Below are positions 16,456-26,144 of a DNA stretch of 64,000 nt, piece after piece. A program made the position numbers and the translations under genes. The stretch comes from Bacillota bacterium (GTDB lineage: Bacteria > Bacillota > Sulfobacillia > JAMCWA01): assembly GCA_023475165.1 (NCBI GenBank), contig JAMCWA010000039.1, forward strand, positions 1 through 64,000, read 5' to 3'. The notes beneath the pieces are model-generated. The model saw only the letters and a list, made by a program, of their open reading frames with translations, ran no database searches and had not been told where the DNA came from. Positions within the stretch are counted from its first letter, which is position 1. Every line of letters starts with the position of its first letter.

Positions 16456-17562
16456 ATGTATTCTTGCATAATGCTCCCCAGCAAATACGTCCAGGGTCGT
16501 GCCGTGTTGCCCCTCATTGGAGAGTTTCTGGTTCGTCTCGGGAAAAGGGCTCTCCTTTTACGCGGCAAGACTACCGCCTCCATTGTCGATACTGCGATCA
16601 CAGCCGGTTTGCAGGAACAGGGGATCGAGCTGGCGAAGGTGGATTTCGGAGGCGAGTGTTCGGAGGACGAAATCACGCGCGTAGCTGAAATCGCCCGGGC
16701 GGAGGCGGCAGACATCATAATCGGGGCGGGAGGCGGGAAGGTCATCGATGTGGTTAAGTCCGTCGGTTATCCGGCAGACCTAGCCGTAGTCATGGTCCCA
16801 ACCATCGCGGCCACCGATGCCCCGACCAGTTCTGTGGTGGTCCTCTACACTGCGGCCGGCGTCTTCGCTGGGGTACGCTTTTATGGGAAAAACCCTGACT
16901 TGGTCCTAGTGGACGTGGAGACCATTGCCCGAGCGCCTGTCCGTTACCTGGTAGCCGGAATGGGCGATGCCCTTTCCACCTGGTTTGAAGCCGATACAGC
17001 CCGGCGCGCTCACCGGCCGAATACCTCCGGAGGCCTGGCCACTCAGGCTGCTTTGAAATGGGCCAGGCTCTGCTACGAAACGCTCCTGGCCGACGGTCTG
17101 GCCGCGCGGCGGGCGGTGGAGAAGGGCGTGGTGACGCCGGCCGTGGAAAGGATCGTCGAGGCCAATATCCTTTTGAGCGGGATCGGCGCGGAGAGCGGCG
17201 GTCTGGCGGCGGCCCACTCCGTGCATAACGGACTCACCGTTCTGCCGGAGACGGCTCATTACTATCATGGTGAAAAAGTGGCCTTCGGGACCCTGACCCA
17301 GCTGGTACTGGAAGGCCGCCGGACAGACGAAATGAGAGAGGTGGCTGAGTTTTGCCTTTCCGTTGGACTACCGCTCACCCTGGGTGAGCTGGGGGTGACG
17401 AATCTGTCACCGGAGAACCTGATGCCCGCCGCTGAACTGGCCTGTGCGCCGGGAGAGATTATACACAATGAGCCTTTCCCGGTGACACCGCAGATGGTCT
17501 ACGAGGCCATGCTGGCGGCGGATGCTCTAGGGAAGGAGTGGTCTGCCCAGAGGAAGGGATGA
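16456..17562 (+). CDS. gldA: Glycerol dehydrogenase-family (iron/zinc-containing) alcohol dehydrogenase
   Basis: A 368-residue NAD-dependent alcohol dehydrogenase of the GldA family. The N-terminus LPSKYVQGRAVLPLIGEFL fits GldA, as do the NAD-binding GAGGGKVIDVVK and the metal ligands in GMGDALSTWFEAD, AAHSVHNGL and YYHGEKVAFG. The ATG at 16456 with GAGGT upstream begins at the conserved N-terminus; an upstream ATG at 16390 would add 22 unsupported residues. It stands alone, with no dihydroxyacetone kinase nearby. Glycerol oxidation is the family default; other small polyols or glycerol-1-phosphate-type substrates are possible. Confidence 0.85.
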   Translation: MYSCIMLPSKYVQGRAVLPLIGEFLVRLGKRALLLRGKTTASIVDTAITAGLQEQGIELAKVDFGGECSEDEITRVAEIARAEAADIIIGAGGGKVIDVVKSVGYPADLAVVMVPTIAATDAPTSSVVVLYTAAGVFAGVRFYGKNPDLVLVDVETIARAPVRYLVAGMGDALSTWFEADTARRAHRPNTSGGLATQAALKWARLCYETLLADGLAARRAVEKGVVTPAVERIVEANILLSGIGAESGGLAAAHSVHNGLTVLPETAHYYHGEKVAFGTLTQLVLEGRRTDEMREVAEFCLSVGLPLTLGELGVTNLSPENLMPAAELACAPGEIIHNEPFPVTPQMVYEAMLAADALGKEWSAQRKG

Positions 17563-17788
17563 CGCCAGACCGGGCGCTCTGCGAGCCGCTCTTTGAGAAG
17601 GAGTTTTGAGAGTAGTGTCGAAGACTTATTAAGATCTGTTCCTTGAGACCTTGTACCGCCTTGCGGAACCACATCCGAAGCGCAAGGGGAGATGTTGAGC
17701 CCTCAGTATTAGAGACGGCAGATTGTTGGCGGTCTCACAAACCGCCACTGGTTAAGGAACAGGAACCAAAGTTGCAGGGGGCGTCCGT

Positions 17789-18547
17789 ATGCTTACCGGG
17801 TTGGACCACCTTTCCGTCGACTTACTGGCGCAGTTTTGGAGTCTGTTGACCTCGGTCCTGGGGATCACCATCATCGACCTGGCTCTTTCGGGAGATAATG
17901 CTGCCATTATCGGACTCGCCATCAAAGACCTGCCGGACCGGCAACGAAAAAAGGCGGCCTTCCTGGGGGCGGGCGGGGCTATCATCCTGCGCGTCTTCTT
18001 TACGGCCATCGCCACCACCCTTCTACGGATTCCTTACATTAACGCCTTGGGTGGATTAATCCTGATCTGGATCACCTGGAAGCTGGTGATGGCGGAGGAA
18101 GGGGAGGGGGAATTCCGAACCGCGGGCCGCTTCTGGGAGGCCGTCTGGGCCATTATCCTGGCTGACCTGTCCATGGCCTTCGACAACGTCATGGGTGTGG
18201 CGGGGGCGGCCCACGGCAGTGTTGGGTTGGTTCTCTTTGGCCTGGCCTTGAGTATCCCCATCGTCGTCTTGGGCAGTAACTGGCTGGCCACCCTCATGAA
18301 CCGCTACCCCATCTTCATTTACTTGGGGGCGGCCGTCCTGGCCCATACCGCCCTGGCCATGCTCTTTCATGACGGAGGGCTTCACCTGTACCGCTATACG
18401 GGTGAAATCCTGGCGAACCTCATCCCATGGTTACTGGCCAGCCTGGTTCTCATCTGGGGCTGGTCGGAGGTGAAGAAACTAAAGAGGGCGGTACCGGAGG
18501 TGGCCAGCGCGGACGAAACCCGGAATGGTGATGCTTCAGAAAAGTAA
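17789..18547 (+). CDS. TerC/YjbE-family integral membrane protein
   Basis: A 252-residue membrane protein with about seven hydrophobic helices and the two acidic signature motifs of the TerC/YjbE family, LALSGDNAAIIGLAI and DLSMAFDNVMGVAGA. Family members have been linked to manganese efflux or metal loading of exported proteins. The roughly 225-nt upstream leader does not show the conserved blocks of the yybP-ykoY manganese riboswitch. The last codons lie in a short direct repeat that recurs 70 nt downstream. Its substrate here is inferred only from family. Confidence 0.85.
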   Translation: MLTGLDHLSVDLLAQFWSLLTSVLGITIIDLALSGDNAAIIGLAIKDLPDRQRKKAAFLGAGGAIILRVFFTAIATTLLRIPYINALGGLILIWITWKLVMAEEGEGEFRTAGRFWEAVWAIILADLSMAFDNVMGVAGAAHGSVGLVLFGLALSIPIVVLGSNWLATLMNRYPIFIYLGAAVLAHTALAMLFHDGGLHLYRYTGEILANLIPWLLASLVLIWGWSEVKKLKRAVPEVASADETRNGDASEK

Positions 18548-18634
18548 TTCTTAGGCCTTTCGGGATCTGCGTAGTAGGTGTTACCAATTGTGTTAGTGAG
18601 GATGCTTCACAAAATGATTCTGAGGCCTCTCGGG
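18530..18634 (+). repeat. Direct repeat across the terC 3' end
   Basis: GATGCTTCAGAAAAGTAATT (from 18530) and GATGCTTCACAAAATGATTC (from 18601), each followed by a close match of TAGGCCTTTCGGG or GAGGCCTCTCGGG. Copy 1 contains the terC stop codon and copy 2 is extragenic. Confidence 0.6.
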
Positions 18635-18678
18635 GGTCACCCGGATCAATCTACACCGGCTCGGGCTATCCGCTGACT

Positions 18679-19179
18679 TCAAGAACCCCCCTGTTTGACC
18701 GCTACCGGCCCTCGCGTCAAAGAGATCCGCCCCGTCCGGACCATCTCGACGATGCCGTGGTCCTCCAGGACGCGACACAAGGCGTCAATCTTGTCCTCTT
18801 CGCCGGTCAGTTCTATCACCACCGTCTCCCGGTTCATGTCGACAATCCTGGCCCGGAAGACCTCGACGATGTTCATGAGGTCGGTCCGCCCTTCCGGCGT
18901 GGCCCGTACCTTGATGAGTGCCAGCTCCCGGTTGATGGAGTCGATATGGGTCAGGTTGGTGACGGAGATGACGTCAATGAGCTTGGACAGCTGGTGGACC
19001 ACCTGCTCCACGATCCGTTCGTCACCTTCCACCACCAGGGTGATCCGGGTAACATCGGGTTCCTCGGTCAATCCGGCGGCGATGCTTTCGATGTTGTAGT
19101 TCCGCCGGCTGATGAGGGAGGCGATGTGAGAAAGGACGCCGGGTCGATTCTCCACCAGTACGGCCAGGGTATGCTTCAT
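18679..19179 (-). CDS. ilvN: IlvN/IlvH, acetolactate synthase small (regulatory) subunit
   Basis: The regulatory subunit of acetohydroxyacid synthase, 166 residues. The N-terminal ACT domain starts MKHTLAVLVENRPGVLSHIA and contains RRNYNIESIAAG. It conveys branched-chain feedback inhibition to IlvB. The start is the ATG at 19179 with GAGGAGG 8 nt upstream. It lies 230 nt downstream of ilvB on the same strand and is presumably part of the T-box-controlled transcript. That 230-nt gap holds no gene I recognise. Confidence 0.92.
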   Translation of the reverse strand: MKHTLAVLVENRPGVLSHIASLISRRNYNIESIAAGLTEEPDVTRITLVVEGDERIVEQVVHQLSKLIDVISVTNLTHIDSINRELALIKVRATPEGRTDLMNIVEVFRARIVDMNRETVVIELTGEEDKIDALCRVLEDHGIVEMVRTGRISLTRGPVAVKQGGS

Positions 19180-19409
19180 AAAGAATCCTCCTCGGAGAAC
19201 GAAAGTCGGAAATGAGGAACTGAACCTTGGAGGTGGCGCGATTGCTTCAGGCTTAGTCCTCCAGGCCGCCCATTGCGGTGCCATGGAGTACGGTCGGCGA
19301 AGGTCGCCGAAAGTGAGGACGGCAACCCTCGGGCGCGCCCTGGAAGTAACTGACTTGTTCCAGGGTTGGTCGTCTCCAAATAGGCCTTTCCCACGGGTAA
19401 GATCGGCGC

Positions 19410-21074
19410 CTACGCCCCAATAATCTCGTCCAGAGAGGACCCGGCCGGAACCATGGGGAAGACATTTTCCTCAGAGGTCACCTGAAAATCGATGAAGACC
19501 GGCCGGCGGTTGGATAAGGCCTCCTCCAGTACCGGGCGGACCTCTTCTGGTTTGCTGGCGCGCAGCCCTACGGCCCCAAAACCCTCGGCGATCTTGACGA
19601 AGTCGACCCCCATCAGGCGGGTAGAGGCATAGTGCCGGTCGAAGAAGAGTTCCTGCCACTGGCGCACCATACCCAGATAGCCGTTATTGAGGATGGCCAC
19701 CTTAATGGGAAGGTCCTGTTCCACGGCTGTGGCGATTTCCTGGATATTCATCAGGAAACTGCCATCGCCGGAGATGAGAAAGACGGTCCGGTCCGGTCGA
19801 CCCACCTGGGCGCCGATGGCAGCGGGCAGGCCATAGCCCATGGTCCCGAGACCTCCGGAGGTCAGGAAGCTGCGCGGTTGGTGAAAGCCGTAATACTGGG
19901 CGGTCCAAATCTGATGTTGTCCCACGTCGGTGGCCACGATGGCCGCGCCGCCAGTCAGCCGGCTGATTTCCTCGATAACCCCCTGGGGTTTCAGGAAGCC
20001 GTCCTTTCTTTCGTAGGTCAAAGGATGCTCCTGGCGCCAGGCCTGCAGTTGGGCCATCCAGGGGGCGTACTCGCCTGGTTGCGCCATGGCCAGGAGGGAC
20101 GGGAGGGTCCATTTCAGGTGGGCGACCACGGCCACCTCGGCCCGGACGTTTTTGTTGATCTCAGCCTGGTCAATGTCCATGTGAACGATCCTGGCCTTGG
20201 GGGCGAAGGACTGCAGGTTACCGGTAACGCGGTCGTCGAAACGCACGCCCACGCCTACCAGAAGGTCGGCGTTCATCACAGCGTGATTGGCGGCGTAGGT
20301 GCCATGCATCCCCACCAGGCCGAAGAAGAGGGGGTGAGTCTGGGGTATGACTCCGAGGCCCATGAGGCTGGAAACCACCGGGATGCCGGTTTTCTCCACC
20401 ATCTGTCGAAATTCCTCGGTGGCCCCGGCCAATTGGACTCCTCCGCCCACGAAAAATAGGGGTTGTTTAGCGGTGGCCATAGCCTTGGCGGCCACCTCCA
20501 CGTCTTGCGCATTTCCTTCATAACGAGGCCGGTAGCCACGTAGCTTAACCTCTTCCGGGTAGTGGAACTCGGCCCGCTGGGTGGTGAGATCCTTGGGAAT
20601 ATCAATGAGGACGGGTCCAGGTCTTCCGGTACGGGCAATGTAAAAGGCTTCCTTAATTACCCTGGGCAGGTCAGCCACGTTTTTCACCAGGTAATTGTGT
20701 TTGGTGACGGGGATAGTTATTCCCCGGATATCGGCTTCCTGGAAGGAGTCTTTTCCCAGGAGGCTGGTGGGGACCTGTCCCGTGATGGCTACCAGGGGGA
20801 TGGAGTCCATGTAGGCGTTGGTCAGACCGGTGACTAGGTTGGTGGCCCCGGGCCCGGAGGTGGCGATACAGACCCCTACCTTCCCAGTGGCCCGGGCATA
20901 ACCGTCGGCGGCGTGAGCGGCCCCTTGCTCGTGCCGGGTCAGAATGTGGCGAATGGGGGCCTTCATCAGGGCGTCATAAAGGGGAATGACGGCGCCGCCT
21001 GGGTAGCCAAAGATGGTGTCCACCCCTTCACGGCGCAGGCTCTCCAGAATGATTTCTGAACCCAACAGTTCCAT
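19410..21074 (-). CDS. ilvB: IlvB, acetolactate synthase large (catalytic) subunit
   Basis: The catalytic, TPP- and FAD-dependent subunit of acetohydroxyacid synthase, the first common step of valine, leucine and isoleucine synthesis; 554 residues. The N-terminal [16 protein letters not shown] contains the glutamate region of the PYR domain ([19 protein letters not shown]). The C-terminal TPP/Mg motif is [17 protein letters not shown]...LNN. The ATG at 21074 is chosen because GAGGAGG precedes it with good spacing; the in-frame ATG at 21104 has none. It is followed by ilvN and preceded by a T-box leader. Confidence 0.95.
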   Translation of the reverse strand: MELLGSEIILESLRREGVDTIFGYPGGAVIPLYDALMKAPIRHILTRHEQGAAHAADGYARATGKVGVCIATSGPGATNLVTGLTNAYMDSIPLVAITGQVPTSLLGKDSFQEADIRGITIPVTKHNYLVKNVADLPRVIKEAFYIARTGRPGPVLIDIPKDLTTQRAEFHYPEEVKLRGYRPRYEGNAQDVEVAAKAMATAKQPLFFVGGGVQLAGATEEFRQMVEKTGIPVVSSLMGLGVIPQTHPLFFGLVGMHGTYAANHAVMNADLLVGVGVRFDDRVTGNLQSFAPKARIVHMDIDQAEINKNVRAEVAVVAHLKWTLPSLLAMAQPGEYAPWMAQLQAWRQEHPLTYERKDGFLKPQGVIEEISRLTGGAAIVATDVGQHQIWTAQYYGFHQPRSFLTSGGLGTMGYGLPAAIGAQVGRPDRTVFLISGDGSFLMNIQEIATAVEQDLPIKVAILNNGYLGMVRQWQELFFDRHYASTRLMGVDFVKIAEGFGAVGLRASKPEEVRPVLEEALSNRRPVFIDFQVTSEENVFPMVPAGSSLDEIIGA

Positions 21075-21224
21075 GAACGATGCCTCCTCTTGGCTCTGAA
21101 ACACACAACCGGTTCCCCTCAGAAGCGGTCGGCGAGGCCGGATTCGCTCGGTGGGCCCGCGCTGGCCGCGCCAAGGTTTTACACAGACTGTGCGCCGCCC
21201 CGGCGGCAGGAGGGCTTACCCGGC

Positions 21225-21525
21225 AAATAGAAAACTCTCGCCCCAATAAAGATAAGGGGCGAGAGGGTTCTCCCGCGGTACCACCCTAATTCCCCGCTCC
21301 GCGCGGGCTCAGCAGGTACTCTCCAGAGGATCATACCCCAACCCCATAACGGTGGTTAGCCGGCTCGGCCTACTTTTATCGTGGGACTCAGCGAGTCCGC
21401 GTTTCAGCCTACAGCTCCAGGAGGATTTTCGGTCTTGGTCCGGGCACCGCCTTTCAGCCGGGGGCGGCTCTCTTTAGCCCTTGAGATCAGGCCTACTCTT
21501 TCCCGTCATCGCCTTTGGAAGGGTC
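21225..21525 (-). promoter_or_regulatory. T-box leader of ilvB-ilvN
   Basis: The T-box sequence AGGGTGGTACCGCGG lies at about 21272-21286 on the minus strand, just before a terminator. The 5' Stem I shows AGTAGG, AGAGAGCC, a TGAAAGGCGG loop and GGAGCTG. The likely specifier is ATC (Ile) in GAAAATCCTCCTGGAGCTG near 21410-21428, though the register (ATC versus CTC) is not certain. It would couple ilv transcription to uncharged tRNA. Confidence 0.92.
21233..21268 (-). terminator. T-box intrinsic terminator
   Basis: On the minus strand CTCTCGCCCC and GGGGCGAGAG form a perfect 10-bp stem around an 11-nt loop, followed by TTTTCTATTT. The 5' arm overlaps the T-box antiterminator region. Confidence 0.92.
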
Positions 21526-21542
21526 GAATTGTATTGCCATCA

Positions 21543-21571
21543 ATTCTAAGGAATTCACGAGCAAGTTGCAA
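21543..21571 (-). promoter_or_regulatory. Candidate SigA promoter for the ilv T-box transcript
   Basis: Minus strand: -35 TTGCAA (21571-21566), a 17-nt spacer, and -10 TAGAAT (21548-21543), placing the start just before Stem I of the T-box. The -35 is a weak match. Confidence 0.5.
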
Positions 21572-21830
21572 GGGCGAGAAGAAAGAATTTTACATAGTGA
21601 AACCAAGGCCGCCTCGACCCAGGGAAAAGTTGCTTTGCGGCAGGACTTATCGTCCGGATGTAGAAATTTGTTGAAGACGGTTAAGCCTTTGTCGAAGCCT
21701 GGGGTTTTCTGGCGCGATTGACGCGAAATTAGACGAATTTGTGTCCGGAAGGGAGTGAAAACCTGGTTCCGGGACACCGGCAATGCCCTATTCCGGGAAG
21801 GAATAGCGCACTCTTTTGACCAGGTTCAGC

Positions 21831-22895
21831 ATGGCGGAAGCCCTTTACGAGCAAGAGGAGGTTTGTCCCGTTTGCGGCACCCGGTTTCCTGTGGTCAAGG
21901 TCCGCAAGTCCCGGGTTGCCGTCAGCGGGCGCGATTCGGATTTTTGTTTACACTATGAAGGGGTCAACCCCAATCTCTATACCATCTGGGTCTGCCCACG
22001 GTGCAGTTATGCTGCCGCCGATACCGGCTTTCGAGAACTGGCTGATTATCAGAAAAGAGCGGTCCTGGAGAGCCTGCGGCAGGGGGTACCCTACCGGCGG
22101 GATTTCTCCGGCCGCCGCACGCCCGAGGTGGCCGTAGAGTCCTACTTACTGGCGGCCCATTTTGGCCGGATCACCAGGTTAAAGGACAGTTCCATGGCTG
22201 GAATCTACCTGCGGGCTGCCTGGTTTTACCGGGAGCTGGGGCAGGTGGGGGAAGAACGCGAGATGTTAGCCCTGGCCTTGCAGCACTATCGCCAGGCTTA
22301 CGACCGGGAGTCCTTTCCCATTGGGAAGATGAGCGAGTTAACGGTGCAATACCTCATGGCTGAACTCCTGCGGCGCCTGGGGGAAAACCGGGAAGCCATC
22401 CAGTGGTTCAGTCGCATTGTCTCTGATCCCAGGGGAAAGCAGGAGCCGCAACTGGTGTCGCAGGCCCGCGACATGTGGTACCAGGCCAGAGAGGCCCTGG
22501 AGAAGGGGGAAGGAGAAGGGAAGGCGACCCAGGCCAAGGAGGTCGTGGGCGGGGGAAAGGAAGAGGCGAAGGATTCCGCAGACCCGGCGACTGTATCGGA
22601 GAATAACCCAGTTGCCCCCCCGCCCCCCATAGCCAGGAATGTCTCCTTGGCGGAGAACAAAGCCTCGCGAGTCAAGGTCTCATCAATGGTCACCCTTTAC
22701 ACCGACCAGACGGAATGGCTCAAAGAACTCGGACTTCTGGCGGGGAAGGAAAGACCCCTTGACCTCTCCGCGGTCTTACGGGTGCTTCTGGACGGTCTCA
22801 TGTCGTCCGGCCTGGAAGAAGAGCTCTCCCAAAAGGGTGAGGCCGGTCTGGAGCAGGTTGTAAAGAAACTCTTGGTCAATCAGAGAGGTCTCTAA
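21831..22895 (+). CDS. DUF2225 family protein (zinc-ribbon plus TPR-like)
   Basis: A 354-residue cytosolic protein. Two CxxC pairs near the N-terminus, EEVCPVCGTRF and WVCPRCSYAA, suggest a zinc ribbon. A helical TPR-like segment follows (YLRAAWFYRELGQVGEEREM, then a LLRRLGENREAIQWFSRI stretch), which is the DUF2225 pattern. A low-complexity linker rich in Lys/Glu/Pro (about residues 225-285) separates this from a roughly 70-residue C-terminal helical tail. The function is unknown. The ATG at 21831 begins just before the zinc ribbon; an upstream TTG at 21816 is possible and neither has a strong ribosome site. The 300 nt upstream contain no gene on this strand. Confidence 0.8.
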   Translation: MAEALYEQEEVCPVCGTRFPVVKVRKSRVAVSGRDSDFCLHYEGVNPNLYTIWVCPRCSYAAADTGFRELADYQKRAVLESLRQGVPYRRDFSGRRTPEVAVESYLLAAHFGRITRLKDSSMAGIYLRAAWFYRELGQVGEEREMLALALQHYRQAYDRESFPIGKMSELTVQYLMAELLRRLGENREAIQWFSRIVSDPRGKQEPQLVSQARDMWYQAREALEKGEGEGKATQAKEVVGGGKEEAKDSADPATVSENNPVAPPPPIARNVSLAENKASRVKVSSMVTLYTDQTEWLKELGLLAGKERPLDLSAVLRVLLDGLMSSGLEEELSQKGEAGLEQVVKKLLVNQRGL

Positions 22896-23134
22896 TCTGT
22901 TCTTGCTTCCGGGGACTTTTCCGGCAGGAATACTCAGTACGTATGGCGAAATAAGTTCTGGACGATGGGTACTGCCGGTACGGGCGGGCGCGGGGCCTGA
23001 ACGTTAAAACGCGTGGCTACTGTGAGGCTGCTGACGAGCGTATTCTTGAGAAGCGGTACTCCTGGAGACGAGGGGCTTTCTTCGGTCGCCTGCCGGTGGG
23101 CAACGATGTTTCAGGGGGAGGAGCAGTAGATATA

Positions 23135-24328
23135 ATGCTGGCAATCACTGGCGGAAAGGTCATGACCATCACGCAGGGGACTTTCGAGAAGGGGACCGTT
23201 CTCGTCGAGGGTGGACGGATCGCAGCGGTAGGGAGGGATATCTCCATCCCGGCCGGAACGGAGGTCATCGACGCTTCAGGTAAAGTGGTCCTGCCCGGGC
23301 TGATCGACGCCCACAGCCACCTGGCTGTCTTCGGTGAGCCCAGCACCTGGGCGGCGGCGGACGGGAACGAGGTCACCAACCCGGTGACGCCGCAGTTGCG
23401 CGGAATCGATTCGCTGAATCCTAACGACCCGGCCATCGCCGATGTGGTGGCTGCCGGCGTGACCGCTGTCTACACCGGCCCGGGGAGTGCCAACATCATC
23501 GGGGGGACGGGCATGGTGATCAAGCTGAGGGGCAAGACGGCCGAGGAAATGGTCCTCCCTGGTACCGAAGGGATGAAGATGGCCCTGGGGGAAAACCCCA
23601 AACGGGTTTATGGAGAAGGCAAAAAACAGATGCCAGCCACGCGGATGGGAAACGCGGCCGTATTAAGGGAGGCTCTTACGCAGGCCCGAAATTACCTCAA
23701 AAAACAGGAGCGAGCGAAAAACGATGGTAAGGATCTACCCGACTATGATCTGAAGTTGGAAGCCCTAGGCCTGGTCCTCCGGCGGGAGATGAAGGCCCGG
23801 ATCCACGCCCACCGGGCCGACGATATCATGACCGCTATCAGGATTGCGGAGGAGTTTGGCCTGGATTTTGTCATTGAGCACGCCACCGAGGGCTATCTCA
23901 TTGCCGACGTCCTGGCCGAAAAAGGGGTCTGCTGTACCGTCGGCCCCCTCCTCATGAGCCGCGGGAAAATGGAGCTGGAGCGGGTGACCCTGAAAAACGT
24001 TGGCCTGCTGGCCAAGGCCGGGGTTAAGGTGGCCATCCAGGTGGATACTACTTCTAATACGAAATGGTTGCCCTTACACGCCGGTTTGGCGGTCCGAGAA
24101 GGCATGTCCGAAGAGGAGGCCTTCCGGGCCGTCACCATCAACCCGGCAGAGATCTTGGGGGTGGACCATCGGCTGGGTAGCCTGGAAGTCGGCAAGGATG
24201 CCGATATTGCCATCTTTGACGGGCACCCTTTCTGTACGACCACGAAAGCGGAGATGGTCTTCATCGATGGCCGGCGGGTCTTCAGTTTAAGGGAAGAGGA
24301 GCGGGGCAATAAGCTCAGTTGCTGCTAA
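23135..24328 (+). CDS. Amidohydrolase (imidazolonepropionase/dihydroorotase-like superfamily)
   Basis: A metal-dependent hydrolase of 397 residues. The N-terminal beta-sandwich segment ends in the HxH metal site LIDAHSHLAVFG. Further ligands are plausible in RIHAHRADDIM and FVIEHATEGY. The C-terminus has the superfamily signature INPAEILGVDHRLGSLEVGKD followed by ADIAIFDGHPF. Family members cleave cyclic amides or related C-N bonds; the substrate is not evident. The ATG at 23135 starts at the conserved AITGGKVMTI strand. A GGGGGAGGAG lies upstream with slightly long spacing. It has no obvious operon partner; the 239-nt gap before it shows no gene. Confidence 0.85.
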   Translation: MLAITGGKVMTITQGTFEKGTVLVEGGRIAAVGRDISIPAGTEVIDASGKVVLPGLIDAHSHLAVFGEPSTWAAADGNEVTNPVTPQLRGIDSLNPNDPAIADVVAAGVTAVYTGPGSANIIGGTGMVIKLRGKTAEEMVLPGTEGMKMALGENPKRVYGEGKKQMPATRMGNAAVLREALTQARNYLKKQERAKNDGKDLPDYDLKLEALGLVLRREMKARIHAHRADDIMTAIRIAEEFGLDFVIEHATEGYLIADVLAEKGVCCTVGPLLMSRGKMELERVTLKNVGLLAKAGVKVAIQVDTTSNTKWLPLHAGLAVREGMSEEEAFRAVTINPAEILGVDHRLGSLEVGKDADIAIFDGHPFCTTTKAEMVFIDGRRVFSLREEERGNKLSCC

Positions 24329-24540
24329 GCTCCGTATCTTGGAGAGATCGATGAGGCTATGGGACGCCGGCTGGCGCAATTGAGGTAGTTTTTTTGACGG
24401 GACGGGCCTTTCCGGTGGGAGGCCCCCTATTCGTTGCCGCAAGTTTCCACAGTAACTATCTCTTCGGTCGGCGTTAAGGCGAGCTTAATTTGCGGCCGCG
24501 GATGTTATGTGATTTAAGTAACAACATTCTCTCTTAGTGA

Positions 24541-24570
24541 TTGACAATGAAAAAGCCCCTGGATTATAAT
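24541..24570 (+). promoter_or_regulatory. Strong SigA-type promoter of the nuo operon
   Basis: Consensus -35 TTGACA (24541-24546), an 18-nt spacer, and consensus -10 TATAAT (24565-24570). It leaves a leader of about 170 nt before nuoA that contains a solo repeat end. The stretch 24329-24540 holds no gene; it has only a short GGGCCT/AGGCCC hairpin without a T-tract. Confidence 0.85.
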
Positions 24571-24683
24571 ATCTAAGGTATGCCCAGGGAAATCTAGAAC
24601 TTTTACCTTTTGGATGCCAGAGGGGTGGTAGCGACCAGTTACCGCCACTCAGTGGTCCTGCCGGCATTCGATCCGATCTAGAA

Positions 24684-24715
24684 CCGCAGATGGGGGTTTT
24701 TCAGCGGTTTCCTAG
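24684..24715 (+). repeat. Solo half of the palindromic element in the nuo leader
   Basis: The core is GATGGGGGTTTTTCAGCGGT followed by TTCCTAG, nearly identical to the copies at 10277 and 54673. It ends 30 nt before the nuoA start codon. Confidence 0.8.
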
Positions 24716-24745
24716 AGGGGAAAAAGGGCTTCTGGAGGTACACCT

Positions 24746-25099
24746 ATGGTTAATTTCGTTGACTTGACGGTTTTCCTGGCGATAGGGATCCTGCTGCCCG
24801 CCGCCATGATGGGAGCGGGGGCGCTCCTGCGTCCCCAGCGACCAGGGAAGGTGAAGCTCGAGCCGTATGAATGCGGCGAGATCCCTGTGGGAGACGCGAG
24901 GATACGGTATCACATCCGGTACTATATCTTCGCGCTTGTTTTTGTGGTGTTTGATGTAGAAACGGTCTTCCTTTATCCCTGGGCCGTGATCTGGAAGAGC
25001 CTCGGGCTCTTTGGTTTTGTGGAAATGATGATCTTTTTGGGCATTCTGGTAATTGGTCTGATCTATGCCTGGAAGAAGAGGGTGCTGGAATGGATCTAA
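24746..25099 (+). CDS. nuoA: NuoA, complex I subunit A
   Basis: A small membrane subunit of respiratory complex I (117 residues, three helices) at the junction between the hydrophilic and membrane arms. The family core [20 protein letters not shown] is present. The ATG at 24746 follows GGAGG at good spacing. It is the first gene of an 11-gene operon and overlaps nuoB by 10 nt. Confidence 0.95.
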   Translation: MVNFVDLTVFLAIGILLPAAMMGAGALLRPQRPGKVKLEPYECGEIPVGDARIRYHIRYYIFALVFVVFDVETVFLYPWAVIWKSLGLFGFVEMMIFLGILVIGLIYAWKKRVLEWI

Positions 25100-25599
25100 A
25101 CCTCCTGGAGAATGAGAAGATCCCTGGCGTCATCACTACCAACCTGCAACAGATTGTGAATTGGGGCCGTAAGAATTCCGTCTGGTACATGCTCTTTGGT
25201 ATTGCCTGCTGTGCCATTGAGGGGCTGATGGCCACCGGCGCCTCCCGCTATGACCTGGACCGTTTCGGCATGATTTTTCGCGCTTCTCCCCGCCAGTCGG
25301 ATCTGATGATCGTGGCCGGGACAGTCAACGAAAAGATGGCCGACCGGGTCCGCCGCCTCTACGATCAGATGGCCGAGCCCAAGTGGGTCATGGCCATGGG
25401 CGCCTGCGCCATAAGCGGAGGCCCCTACCAGGGTAAGTATAATGTGGTGGACGGGGTCGACCGGATCATCCCGGTGGACGTCTACGTCCCGGGCTGCCCC
25501 CCGCGTCCCGAGACCGTCATCTATGGGCTGATGAAGATTCAGGAGAAAATCGCCCGCGATGGTCTGGAAAAAAGGCTAAAAGAGAAAGTGAGGGCTTGA
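25090..25599 (+). CDS. nuoB: NuoB, complex I subunit B (cluster N2)
   Basis: The hydrophilic subunit that holds the terminal Fe-S cluster N2 next to the quinone site, 169 residues. The ligand cysteines are visible as the adjacent pair in [10 protein letters not shown], in [11 protein letters not shown] and in VPGCPPRPE. It overlaps nuoA upstream and abuts nuoC. It belongs to the electron-transfer core together with NuoC, NuoD and NuoI. Confidence 0.95.
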   Translation: MDLNLLENEKIPGVITTNLQQIVNWGRKNSVWYMLFGIACCAIEGLMATGASRYDLDRFGMIFRASPRQSDLMIVAGTVNEKMADRVRRLYDQMAEPKWVMAMGACAISGGPYQGKYNVVDGVDRIIPVDVYVPGCPPRPETVIYGLMKIQEKIARDGLEKRLKEKVRA

Positions 25600-26084
25600 G
25601 GGTGGAGAAGACGGAGATGCTTGGTCTTATAAGAGAAAGATTTCCCCACCTCAACCCGGAAATCCGCCCCCAGGGGGAAATCCTGGTCCGGGTGGAAAAG
25701 GAGGAACTGCTGCCGCTGGCCAGGTTTCTGAAGGAGGACCCGCGCCTGGCCTTCACCTATTATTCCTTCATGACCGTTACCGATTTTCCGGACCGGCAGG
25801 AGTTGACCACGGTGATCGACGCCCTGGCCGACGGAGTCAAAGGGGTCACGCTTTGGATCAAGGTCTCACTGCCCCGGGAAGGGGCCGAGATAGCCAGCCT
25901 GACGGAGGTCTGGCCTGGGGCAGATTGGTACGAACGCGAGGCCTACGACCTGTTTGGGATCAATTTCAAGGGCCATCCCGATCTACGCCGGATCTTGCTC
26001 AAGGAAGATTTTGCCGGCCATCCCCTGCGGAAGGACTTCGTGGATGCCCGGCCGCGGCGCGAGCGGTTGATCCGGGAACGCTGA
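25596..26084 (+). CDS. nuoC: NuoC, complex I subunit C (30-kDa type)
   Basis: A peripheral-arm subunit of 162 residues with the family signature [20 protein letters not shown]. NuoC and NuoD are separate genes here. The start is ambiguous: TTG 25596 overlaps the nuoB stop, GTG 25602 has GAGGG at better spacing, and ATG 25617 is also possible. All are in the same frame and leave the conserved domain intact. Confidence 0.92.
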   Translation: MRVEKTEMLGLIRERFPHLNPEIRPQGEILVRVEKEELLPLARFLKEDPRLAFTYYSFMTVTDFPDRQELTTVIDALADGVKGVTLWIKVSLPREGAEIASLTEVWPGADWYEREAYDLFGINFKGHPDLRRILLKEDFAGHPLRKDFVDARPRRERLIRER

Positions 26085-26144
26085 CCTTCCAATTCCAACT
26101 TCCAATCTCCAGTTTCCAACTTCCGTCCTTTTAGGGGTGTGAGT

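Noticed and set aside
17563-17788. Possible yybP-ykoY (manganese) riboswitch before the terC-like gene
   Set aside because: AAGGGGAG is present, but the other conserved blocks and their order are not.
24396-24430. Terminator after the amidohydrolase gene
   Set aside because: The GGGCCT/AGGCCC hairpin has no T-tract after it on the plus strand.
24600-24660. T-box-like GGTGGTAGCG in the nuo leader
   Set aside because: It lacks the conserved T-box sequence, Stem I motifs and a terminator.
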